A stretch of DNA of 64,000 bases, taken from positions 4,528,501 to 4,592,500 of the forward strand of contig NZ_CP112998.1 in the NCBI RefSeq assembly GCF_026625565.1, read 5' to 3'. The notes beneath the pieces were generated by a model. It made no database searches. It was not told where the DNA came from and saw nothing but the letters and a program-made list of their open reading frames with translations. The DNA comes from Dyadobacter pollutisoli. GTDB lineage: Bacteria; Bacteroidota; Bacteroidia; Cytophagales; Spirosomataceae. The first letter of the stretch is position 1. Each line of letters begins with the position of its first letter. Positions 7,563 to 15,185 of the stretch are shown here, piece after piece. The translations under genes were made by a program, and so were the position numbers.

Positions 7563-7712
7563 AAACAGGAAGCCCCTCCGGGGCTTTTCACATCAAAAAA
7601 CGGATTGCTACAAACAGAAAACCGCTCTGCGGTTTGATAAATGCCAGAGGCATTACCTGTTTGTAGCAATCCGTTTTTAATTATTTTTTTGCCCCGGAGG
7701 GGCTACCTGTTT
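7563..7712. repeat. Composite nested inverted-repeat element B (cloverleaf-like)
   Basis: Outer arms 7563-7584 and 7691-7712 match at 21 of 22 positions. Inner arms 7596-7617 and 7657-7678 match perfectly over 22 bp. Inside are two hairpins: aaaccgc-tct-gcggttt (7619-7635) and aatgcc-aga-ggcatt (7640-7654). The right outer arm ends just before the acs stop at 7715, so the structure lies between convergent genes and could also terminate both. It has the same layout as element A at 1015-1199. Confidence 0.9.
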
Positions 7713-7714
7713 TT

Positions 7715-9604
7715 TTACAATGCCCCCTTCTTAATATCCTCAACCACGGCAGGGTCAAGCAGAGTGGAAATATCTCCAAGATTGTTGAAATCGCCTTCCG
7801 ATATCTTTCTCAAAATCCGGCGCATAATTTTTCCTGAACGGGTTTTTGGCAAGCCTGTTACAAACTGCACTTTGTCAGGCTTCGCAATTGGGCCAATAAT
7901 ACTGGAAACCGTGGCAGCAATGTCCTTTCTGAACATTTCAGCATCATCTGGTTCCTTCTCCACAATGACGTAAGCATAAATGCCTTGTCCTTTGATATCA
8001 TGCGCATAACCTACCACCGCTGATTCTACCACGCCTAAATGCATATTAATCGCATTCTCCACTTCCGCAGTCCCTATCCGGTGACCTGACACATTGAGTA
8101 CGTCGTCAACACGGCCGGTAATGCGGTAGTAGCCATCCTCATCACGCAAACAGCCGTCTCCGGTGAAGTACATACCCGGGTAAGTTGAAAAATAGGTCTG
8201 TTTGGCACGCTCATGATCTCCATAAGTAGTGCGGATAATGCCGGGCCATGGGAATTTCACGCAAAGGTTTCCGGTCACATCGTTACCTTCCAATTCCTTG
8301 CCATTTTCATCTACCAATACCGGCTGGATGCCTGGTAGCGGCAGAGTGGCGAATGTTGGTTTTTCAGGCGTTATGCCTGCCAGCGGAGAAATCATGATCC
8401 CACCCGTTTCAGTCTGCCACCAGGTATCTACCAATGGACAATGGTCAGCACCGATGTTGGTTTTATACCAATGCCAGGCTTCTTCATTGATAGGCTCTCC
8501 CACAGATCCCAGTTTTTTCAGGGACGAAAGATCATATTTTTTAACAGGATCTAACCCGAAGCTCATCAGCGAACGGATAGCGGTAGGCGCTGTATAAATG
8601 GTGTCTACTTTATGTTTTTCAACGATCTGCCAGAAACGGCCAGCGTCCGGGTAAGTCGGTACGCCTTCGAAAATGATCGAGGTCGCCCCGTAGCACAACG
8701 GTCCGTAAACAATGTAGCTGTGGCCGGTGATCCAGCCGATATCTGCTGTACAAAAATGAATTTCGCCGGGCTCGTACTGAAACACATTCGCGAAAGTGTA
8801 GGTCGCGTAGATCATGTAGCCACCGCACGTGTGCACAACACCTTTTGGTTTCCCTGTCGATCCCGAAGTGTAAAGGATAAATAACGTATCCTCAGCGTCC
8901 ATTGGCTCAGCCGGACAAACGGAATCCACATGTTTCACTTCCTCTTCCCACCACAAGTCGCGCCCTTTGATCATGGAAACCGGTGTGCGGGTACGTGTCA
9001 TCACGATCACGTTTTTCACCGTGGTACATTGCACCAAAGCCTCATCCACAGTCGCTTTCATCGGTATTACCTTCGAACCGCGGAAGGCTCCGTCGGAAGT
9101 GATGACCATATTGCATTCGGCATCATTGATACGGTCGGCAATGGATTTGGCAGAAAACCCTCCGAAAACCACCGAATGGATCGCCCCGATGCGTGCGCAG
9201 GCAAGTACGGCCACGGTAAGTTCAGGTACCATCGGCAGATATATACAAATCCTGTCGCCTTTTTTAACCCCGTGCTTTTTAAGCACATTGGCAAAACGGC
9301 AGACTCTGTCGTACAAAACACGATAGGTGATGGTGACCGCCTGGTCTTCGGGATCATTTGGCTCCCAGATAATTGCCTTCTGATCGCCTTTATCCGCCAA
9401 ATGACGGTCCAATGCATTTTCGGTGATGTTCATCACCCCGCCTTCAAACCATTTTACATTCGCTTCATGAAAGTCCCAGCTCAGAACTTTTTTCCACGGT
9501 TTACGCCACTGAAATTGTTGGGCCACTTCCGCCCAGAAACCTTCGGGATCGTCTACACTTTGTTTGTAGGCAACCTGATACTCTTCAAAGGTCTTAATTC
9601 TCAT
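7715..9604 (-). CDS. acs: Acetyl-CoA synthetase (AMP-forming)
   Basis: 629 residues. It activates acetate with ATP and CoA to acetyl-CoA through acetyl-AMP. The AMP-binding P-loop-like motif YTSGSTGKPKGVVH is near residue 245. Further hallmarks are DTWWQTETGG, the hinge region GRVDDVLNVSGHRIGTAEVE, and the C-terminal KTRSGKIMRRILRK with the regulatory lysine (around residue 592) that is acetylated in well-studied Acs enzymes. The N-terminal ACAS domain and length are normal. It is transcribed alone, converging with the small Cys-rich gene across element B. Confidence 0.96.
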   Translation of the reverse strand: MRIKTFEEYQVAYKQSVDDPEGFWAEVAQQFQWRKPWKKVLSWDFHEANVKWFEGGVMNITENALDRHLADKGDQKAIIWEPNDPEDQAVTITYRVLYDRVCRFANVLKKHGVKKGDRICIYLPMVPELTVAVLACARIGAIHSVVFGGFSAKSIADRINDAECNMVITSDGAFRGSKVIPMKATVDEALVQCTTVKNVIVMTRTRTPVSMIKGRDLWWEEEVKHVDSVCPAEPMDAEDTLFILYTSGSTGKPKGVVHTCGGYMIYATYTFANVFQYEPGEIHFCTADIGWITGHSYIVYGPLCYGATSIIFEGVPTYPDAGRFWQIVEKHKVDTIYTAPTAIRSLMSFGLDPVKKYDLSSLKKLGSVGEPINEEAWHWYKTNIGADHCPLVDTWWQTETGGIMISPLAGITPEKPTFATLPLPGIQPVLVDENGKELEGNDVTGNLCVKFPWPGIIRTTYGDHERAKQTYFSTYPGMYFTGDGCLRDEDGYYRITGRVDDVLNVSGHRIGTAEVENAINMHLGVVESAVVGYAHDIKGQGIYAYVIVEKEPDDAEMFRKDIAATVSSIIGPIAKPDKVQFVTGLPKTRSGKIMRRILRKISEGDFNNLGDISTLLDPAVVEDIKKGAL

Positions 9605-9861
9605 GATAAATAAAGGTTAAACTTAGGGAAATAGGATATTGGCTGACAATTTATAATTTTCATTTGGTTAGTCCTACTTAATACAAAACAGAAAATTAAC
9701 CCCATCTGATCCATATTGCTGATACTCAATACATAAGACCAAAAGATGAATTGTCCTCAATCTGATAATCTTTCTATTATACTTTTCCGCGTGGCCCGGC
9801 TGTGACTCCAAACCAAAATGCCGTACTTTCGGGACTTGAAACAGTGTGTCTAAGTTTTGTT

Positions 9862-11082
9862 ATGAATGAGCCATTGAACAGGCAGGAGAATTTGGAAAAT
9901 GGTTTTTCGGAACCGGAAATTGAATTTATCCAAAAACATAAACATGAAAATGCCGGTCAGCTTATATTGAAAGCAGGCCAGTTCAAAGGTTTTGACGTAA
10001 AAAAACTGGCTGCACAGATCCTCTCCCGCCAAAAGGCCGTAAAAAAACTTCGGGAATGGTACGCAAACACCAAACTGATTTTCCCGTCCGCATTGTCCGT
10101 AGAGCAATGCTCTTCCGAAGCAACGGCGAAGTACAAGGCCAGCCTGGTTTCGGGACAGCAGCTTACTGACATTACTGGTGGCATGGGCGTGGACATTTAC
10201 TACATGAGCAGGAATTTTGCCAGCGCCGACTACTATGAACAACAGCAAGAAGTAGCGAAAACTGCGTGGTTCAATTTCCAAAAACTGGGCGCTGATCACA
10301 TTACCGTACATTCCGGCGACTCGCTCGAAGCACTTCGCAATAACGCAAAACCGTCCGACTGGATCTACACTGATCCTGCCCGCCGCGATGCTAACAAAGA
10401 TAAAGTAGTGCTACTTTCCGACTGCACGCCTGACATTCCCTCGAACCTTTCTCTTTTGTTTCAAAACGCGCCAAAAGTCCTGGTAAAAACGTCTCCATTA
10501 CTTGATATCGAACTGGCTGCCAAAGAATTAACAAACCTGACAGAGGTACACACCGTCGGTTATGAGCAGGAATGTAAGGAGCTGCTCTTTGTACTGGACA
10601 GGAATACTTCCGGTGGAGATTTTAAGATAAAAATTCGAGTAGTTGATGCGGCTGGCGATATATTACATCAGCTGGATTTTGACAGGGAAACGGAACGGAA
10701 CGCGATTGCGACTTACTCAGATCCTCTCTCCTATTTATATGAACCGCATGCGGCAGTACTGAAAGCCGGCGCGTTCAAAAGCATTTGTAGCATTTATGAT
10801 GTGAATAAACTGGCTGTTAACAGTCAGTTGTATACCTCCAATGAGCCGGTTGCTGGCTTTCCGGGCAGGTCATTTAAAATTATCGCTATCTGTAAACCGG
10901 ATATGAAAGAGATAACGAAGTACATTAACGGCGACAAGGCCAACCTGACGACAAGAAATTTTCCTGCAAAACCTGAGGAGCTAAGAAAAAAGTGGAAGCT
11001 GAAAGAGGGTGGCGACTTTTATCTTTTCGCCACCACCCTTTCCGACAATTCCAAAGCAGTAATCGTTACTGCCAAATATTAA
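9862..11082 (+). CDS. THUMP-like domain class I SAM-dependent methyltransferase
   Basis: 406 residues from the ATG at 9862. An upstream in-frame GTG at 9802 would add 20 residues of unlikely sequence. The Rossmann methyltransferase motif I is LTDITGGMGVDIYYMS, with a later YTDPARRD in the position of the catalytic (D/N)PP-type motif, so a nucleic acid or base target is plausible. The N-terminal part is helical, and the C-terminal region (about 290-400) resembles the THUMP-like domain seen in this family in Bacteroidota. The target RNA is not established. The stop shares the four bases ttaa with the stop of the convergent ArsC-like gene. Confidence 0.82.
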   Translation: MNEPLNRQENLENGFSEPEIEFIQKHKHENAGQLILKAGQFKGFDVKKLAAQILSRQKAVKKLREWYANTKLIFPSALSVEQCSSEATAKYKASLVSGQQLTDITGGMGVDIYYMSRNFASADYYEQQQEVAKTAWFNFQKLGADHITVHSGDSLEALRNNAKPSDWIYTDPARRDANKDKVVLLSDCTPDIPSNLSLLFQNAPKVLVKTSPLLDIELAAKELTNLTEVHTVGYEQECKELLFVLDRNTSGGDFKIKIRVVDAAGDILHQLDFDRETERNAIATYSDPLSYLYEPHAAVLKAGAFKSICSIYDVNKLAVNSQLYTSNEPVAGFPGRSFKIIAICKPDMKEITKYINGDKANLTTRNFPAKPEELRKKWKLKEGGDFYLFATTLSDNSKAVIVTAKY

Positions 11083-11438
11083 TTCGCTAGGAATTTCTCT
11101 TCAAATACCTTTTCAGAAAAGCCTATCAGCAATGCATTGCCAGCTTCATCTTCAATGAGTGGTCTTTTGACGACCGAGCTGTGGGATATCATCAGTTTGG
11201 CTGCTGATTTTTCGTCCGTCACTGCCGCCTTTTCTTCGTCACTAAGCTCCTTCCAGGTAGTGGAAGCCTTATTTACCACTTTATCCCAGGGAAGCGTTTT
11301 GAACCATTTATCGATCGTTTCCTCGCCCAGACCGTCTTTTCTGTAATCGTGAAACTTGTATGCGATCTGATTTTTATCAAGCCAGGTGCGTGTTTTCTTG
11401 ATTGTGTCACAATTGGGTATTCCGTAAACCGTCAACAT
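11079..11438 (-). CDS. ArsC/Spx family reductase-like protein (YffB-type)
   Basis: 119 residues with the N-terminal motif TVYGIPNCDTIKKTRTWL (C10), followed by WLDKNQIAYKFHDYRKDG and a C-terminal VVKRPLIED with the conserved R-P-L/I. These are ArsC/Spx-fold features. The single N-terminal cysteine without a CxxC and the lack of ars neighbours suggest a YffB-like thiol-dependent reductase rather than arsenate resistance or Spx-type regulation. It overlaps the convergent methyltransferase gene by 4 nt (11079-11082) and lies 29 nt from the symporter gene on the same strand, so it may be read from the symporter transcript. Confidence 0.88.
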   Translation of the reverse strand: MLTVYGIPNCDTIKKTRTWLDKNQIAYKFHDYRKDGLGEETIDKWFKTLPWDKVVNKASTTWKELSDEEKAAVTDEKSAAKLMISHSSVVKRPLIEDEAGNALLIGFSEKVFEEKFLAN

Positions 11439-11467
11439 AAAAATGAATTACTCTAAAAAATAAATAC

Positions 11468-12868
11468 TTAAACTTCGGAAGCAACAGGCTCGTCTATCAC
11501 GAGATCTGAATTGTGCATTTTCTCGTCATCCAGTTCTCCCTCCCAGCGTGCAATCACCGCCGTAGCCAGGCAGTTTCCTGTCACGTTCACCGATGTACGG
11601 GCCATATCCATCAATTCATCGATACCCATAATGAGCAGTACCGGCCATTCGGGCATTCCAAAATTAGCAATAGCACCCAACAGGATCACCAATGTCGCTC
11701 TTGGAATACCGGCAACGCCTTTACTGGTCAACATTAACAATAAAACCATGGTAAGTTGCTGTCCGATCGACATTTCTGTCCCGGTGGCCTGCGCCACAAA
11801 AACTGTTGCGAGGGCCAGGTAAAGCGTTGAACCGTCGAGGTTGAAACTATAACCGGTGGGCATTACAAACGACACGATCTGGCGGGGCACGCCAAATTTC
11901 TCCATTTTCTCCATCGCTTTCGGCAATGCGGATTCGGAACTTGTAGTGGCGAAAGCAATGGATACAGGTTCAAAAATGGCTTTTGCGAATTTAATCACCG
12001 GGATTCTGGCGAACATCGCGATAGGTACAAAAACGATCAGGATGAAAACGATCAATGCGCAGTACAATGTTGCAAGCAGCAATGCCAGGTTTCTAAGCAC
12101 ATCAATACCCATGTGCCCCACCGTTTCAGCGATCGCAGCACCCACACCGATCGGAGCGAAGTACATGATGATCTTGGTAAATTTGAACATGACCTCAGCC
12201 AGCAGCTCCACACCATGCACGAACTTCTCCTTTTTCGCAGCAGGCAATAATGCAAGGCTAATCCCGAACAATACGCTGAATACTACGATCTGTAACACTT
12301 CACCATGGTAAATGGATTTGGCTACGTTTTCCGGAAATGAATGCAGTACAATGTCCTGCCATGTTTGCTCGGCCACTTTCGGTAGCGTGGCATTCAGTGT
12401 TGCAGGAGCAATGATCCCGACGCCGGGTTTGAACCAGTTAGCAAAAAACAGACCGATTATCAATGCAAAAGTAGTCACCACTTCAAAGTACAGCAGCGAC
12501 TTCCAACCCATGCGGCCCACTTGTTTCAGATCCGAATGACCGGCGATACCGGTCACCAATGTCGCGAAAAGTAACGGGGCGATGACCGTCTTGATCATTT
12601 GCAAGAAGATCTGCCGCAAAAAGTGCAGCTCCGTCCCCATTTTCGGGTAATCATAACCGATTTCCGTTCCTACCAGCATGGAAATCAGGATGGAAGTAGT
12701 CAGGTTTTTTTTCAGGATTGCATAAACGACCAGCCCGGCCAATGCAAGCCAGCGCAATGTGATCAGAATATTATCGGATAAGGGAAGAATATCATAGGAA
12801 CTTAATACGGTGGCTATCGCAGCAATGGTAACCAGGGCAATGTTGATAATGGTAATCTTGCTCTTCAT
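11468..12868 (-). CDS. DAACS family dicarboxylate/amino acid:cation symporter
   Basis: 466 residues and about nine or ten membrane segments. It takes up glutamate, aspartate or C4-dicarboxylates with H+ or Na+. Diagnostic elements are the serine-rich re-entrant loop FATTSSESALPKAMEKM, the MPTGYSFNLDGSTLYLALA motif and the late NVTGNCLATAVIARWEGE, which match GltP/DctA transporters. Compared with GltP it has a slightly longer N-terminus with two extra hydrophobic segments. Substrate choice between glutamate and dicarboxylates cannot be made from these motifs. A likely promoter is present at 12903-12933. Confidence 0.94.
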   Translation of the reverse strand: MKSKITIINIALVTIAAIATVLSSYDILPLSDNILITLRWLALAGLVVYAILKKNLTTSILISMLVGTEIGYDYPKMGTELHFLRQIFLQMIKTVIAPLLFATLVTGIAGHSDLKQVGRMGWKSLLYFEVVTTFALIIGLFFANWFKPGVGIIAPATLNATLPKVAEQTWQDIVLHSFPENVAKSIYHGEVLQIVVFSVLFGISLALLPAAKKEKFVHGVELLAEVMFKFTKIIMYFAPIGVGAAIAETVGHMGIDVLRNLALLLATLYCALIVFILIVFVPIAMFARIPVIKFAKAIFEPVSIAFATTSSESALPKAMEKMEKFGVPRQIVSFVMPTGYSFNLDGSTLYLALATVFVAQATGTEMSIGQQLTMVLLLMLTSKGVAGIPRATLVILLGAIANFGMPEWPVLLIMGIDELMDMARTSVNVTGNCLATAVIARWEGELDDEKMHNSDLVIDEPVASEV

Positions 12869-12902
12869 ACAGAAAGTTGAAATGAGGAATTAGTTTGAAC
12901 GG

Positions 12903-12933
12903 TAAACTTATAAAAAATCAATTTAAAGCCAAC
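12903..12933 (-). promoter_or_regulatory. Bacteroidota-type promoter for the symporter gene
   Basis: On the minus strand GTTG (12933-12930), 19 nt, TAAGTTTA (12910-12903). The known consensus is TTTG, 17-23 nt, TAnnTTTG, so both boxes fit with one deviation each. The predicted start lies about 30 nt upstream of the ATG at 12868. The intergenic stretch 12869-13153 is AT-rich and holds otherwise only the divergent usp promoter. Confidence 0.5.
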
Positions 12934-13094
12934 TACACCAACAGCCGCAATTAAGTCAAATTGCAAAATTTATTATATGTTTTGAATATTTTTATTTAAT
13001 GATTGTATTAAATATATGATAGTTTATAAAATAAATATCTGTTTAACGGCAAATTGTACAACGAAACCTGGACCAGTATTTTTAAAAAAAATCC

Positions 13095-13125
13095 TTTGTT
13101 TCAGTTCCTAAAATTGATATGTTCG
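13095..13125 (+). promoter_or_regulatory. Bacteroidota-type promoter for the universal stress protein gene
   Basis: TTTG (13095-13098), 19 nt, TATGTTCG (13118-13125). This matches TTTG-N19-TAnnTTTG at all but one position. The predicted leader is about 20-25 nt before the ATG at 13154. Confidence 0.6.
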
Positions 13126-13153
13126 AAAACTGCATTTCCTCATCATAATCTCA

Positions 13154-14011
13154 ATGACCATGAATCGAATACTTGTCCCGATCGACTTTTCTGAGAATGC
13201 CGAACGAGCCCTTGCTGCTGCAAAAATTATAGCGGAGAAAGAATCTACTGAATTGCTGATACTCCACGCATACCAACCCTACATTGCCGACGTAAATATA
13301 ACGCCCGGGAACGTTTTACCGGGAATAGGAGGATCAGATTTTCTGTCGCTTACTACGGAACTGGAAGACGAGTTCCGCAAAAGACTGGAGGGATATGCCG
13401 ACAAGCTGGTAGAAGAAGGATATCGTGCACAGGCTGTGTGGATGATAGGCAGCGTGCAGTCGTCCGTGGAGGAAGCCGTAGAAGAGCACCAGCCATCTTT
13501 GGTAGTGATCGGCAGAACGGGTTCTGGCGGATTTCTGGACAAACTGATCGGTACCTCGGCCACTCATATCGCTCTTCATGCGCAATGCCCGGTGCTGGTG
13601 ATCCCACCGCAGGCCAATCCCGCCAAATTCCAAAAAGTCGTGTATGCTACGCAGTTTGAATACGACGAAACCGACATTCTCAAAGAGGTATTTGTGTTGA
13701 TGAACCATTTGGGGAGCAGTCTTACATTGCTTAAAATCAAGTCGGACAGCCAGCCCGACATTCAGCCAGACAACCAGTACATTGCTGAGATCAAGGCTGA
13801 ATTTGATATCAAAGAAGGAGATATCGTGATCCGCGAGGACCGGCATGTGCTGGACGGCATTGAAGCATATTGCGACGAAGTGAATGCTGACTTGCTCATT
13901 ATGTCTTCCAGGGAGAGATCGTTTATCGAGGAATTTCTGATCAACCCGAGCGTAACCAGGAAACTGATCGTGGATACGCACGTCCCATTGCTTGTTTTCC
14001 ATCTTAAGTGA
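13154..14011 (+). CDS. Universal stress protein with two UspA domains
   Basis: 285 residues with tandem Usp domains at about 3-150 and 160-285. Domain 1 begins NRILVPIDFSENAERAL and carries the ATP-binding glycine motif VVIGRTGSGGFLDKLIGTSATHIA, so it should bind nucleotide. Domain 2 ends in LIMSSRERSFIEEFLINPSVTRKLI and has lost the glycines, so it is probably structural. Such tandem proteins act in stress or low-energy states, but the precise role is unknown. Start could be ATG 13154 or 13160. The gene overlaps the downstream corA frame by 20 nt, pointing to coupled expression. Confidence 0.93.
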   Translation: MTMNRILVPIDFSENAERALAAAKIIAEKESTELLILHAYQPYIADVNITPGNVLPGIGGSDFLSLTTELEDEFRKRLEGYADKLVEEGYRAQAVWMIGSVQSSVEEAVEEHQPSLVVIGRTGSGGFLDKLIGTSATHIALHAQCPVLVIPPQANPAKFQKVVYATQFEYDETDILKEVFVLMNHLGSSLTLLKIKSDSQPDIQPDNQYIAEIKAEFDIKEGDIVIREDRHVLDGIEAYCDEVNADLLIMSSRERSFIEEFLINPSVTRKLIVDTHVPLLVFHLK

Positions 14012-15149
14012 TCAGTCATTGAGCAGGACAGAACATAGTCATCACGCCAAGCCGACGGAGCTGGATCCGGTCATCAAAAGGTCGAGACGTTACAAAAAAC
14101 GTAACCTGCTGACCTCTCCGGGCACATTGACGTACATTGGGCCTGACATTGAGCTAAAAACCAAGATCAGGCGGATACAGTTTAATGATCATTTGTTCAG
14201 GAATGAGCCGGTCAAATCGTTGAGTGAATGCAGACCCGCCGAAAACGGGGAACCGGTGATCACCTGGCTGGATGTGGACGGTATTCACGAAACCGGGCTG
14301 ATTGAAAAGCTGGGGAAATTGTACGATCTGCATCCGCTGCTGCTGGAAGACATCGTCAACACGGAGCACAAGCCCAAGCTGGAAATCTATGATGATGGCT
14401 ATCTGTTTTTGACATTAAAAATGCTTCATGTTGAAACCGAATCGCCTATTTGTATTACCTCAGAGCATGTGAGCTTCGTTTTGGGCGAAAAGTACCTGTT
14501 GTCCTTTCAGGAAGAACTTACGGATGACATTTTTACTCCGGTACTGAACAGATTGGAGGCGTCCGTGGGAAAAACCAGGAGAAACGGCCCCGACTATCTG
14601 CTTTTTGCACTGATGGACGTCGTCGTTGACAACTACTTCATCGTTTTGGAAAAATTGGGCGACAGCCTCGACTATACCGAAGATCAGGTGATCCGCGGCT
14701 CAGAAGATTTGTCATTAAAAGAGTTATATGCCCTTAAACGTGAGCTGACCATGGCCCGCAGGCAGATCTGGCCCCTACGCGACATGATCAACCAGCTGAT
14801 CCGGGAGGACAATGCACTCATTGAAAAAGAGGCAATTCCATACTACCGTGACCTGTACGACCACATAATGCAGGTGCTGGACACCATTGATTCCTACCGC
14901 GAATTACTCGCCAGCTTGGCGGACGTACATCTGTCGACCATTAGCAACAGAATGAATTCAGTCATGAAAACGCTGACGGTTTTTTCAGCCATTTTCATGC
15001 CTCTGACATTCATAGTGGGCGTTTACGGGATGAACTTTGATTATATGCCAGAGCTGAAAATGAGGTACGGATACTTTTATGTCTGGGGGCTGATGGCGGT
15101 GGTGACGGTAGGGATGATATTTTATTTCAAGTCTAAAAAATGGACGTAG
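13992..15149 (+). CDS. corA: CorA family magnesium/cobalt transporter
   Basis: 385 residues if started at TTG 13992; the alternative TTG at 14019 gives 376. No ATG occurs in frame before the conserved domain, so a non-ATG start is needed. CorA forms a pentameric Mg2+ channel with a large cytoplasmic N-terminal domain and two C-terminal helices. The signature VYGMNF (G346-M347-N348) follows the first membrane helix, and the last helix ends in FYFKSKKWT. The N-terminal domain has the usual ITWLDVDGI and LLLEDIVNTEHKPKLE stretches. The start overlaps the 3' end of the usp gene, suggesting translational coupling. Confidence 0.92.
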   Translation: MFSILSDQSLSRTEHSHHAKPTELDPVIKRSRRYKKRNLLTSPGTLTYIGPDIELKTKIRRIQFNDHLFRNEPVKSLSECRPAENGEPVITWLDVDGIHETGLIEKLGKLYDLHPLLLEDIVNTEHKPKLEIYDDGYLFLTLKMLHVETESPICITSEHVSFVLGEKYLLSFQEELTDDIFTPVLNRLEASVGKTRRNGPDYLLFALMDVVVDNYFIVLEKLGDSLDYTEDQVIRGSEDLSLKELYALKRELTMARRQIWPLRDMINQLIREDNALIEKEAIPYYRDLYDHIMQVLDTIDSYRELLASLADVHLSTISNRMNSVMKTLTVFSAIFMPLTFIVGVYGMNFDYMPELKMRYGYFYVWGLMAVVTVGMIFYFKSKKWT

Positions 15150-15155
15150 GTTTGA

Positions 15156-15163
15156 TACCTTTG
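15156..15163 (+). promoter_or_regulatory. -7 box (TAnnTTTG) upstream of murF-alr
   Basis: TACCTTTG fits the Bacteroidota -7 consensus exactly and lies 22 nt before the ATG at 15186. No clear TTTG is seen at the -33 distance, so strength is uncertain. Confidence 0.4.
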
Positions 15164-15185
15164 TGCTTTGAACAAAAGTATTAGA

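Noticed and set aside
8930..9613. 227-residue plus-strand open frame
   Set aside because: It lies wholly antisense to acs, has a His/Phe-rich composition typical of a reverse-frame shadow, and shows no domain.
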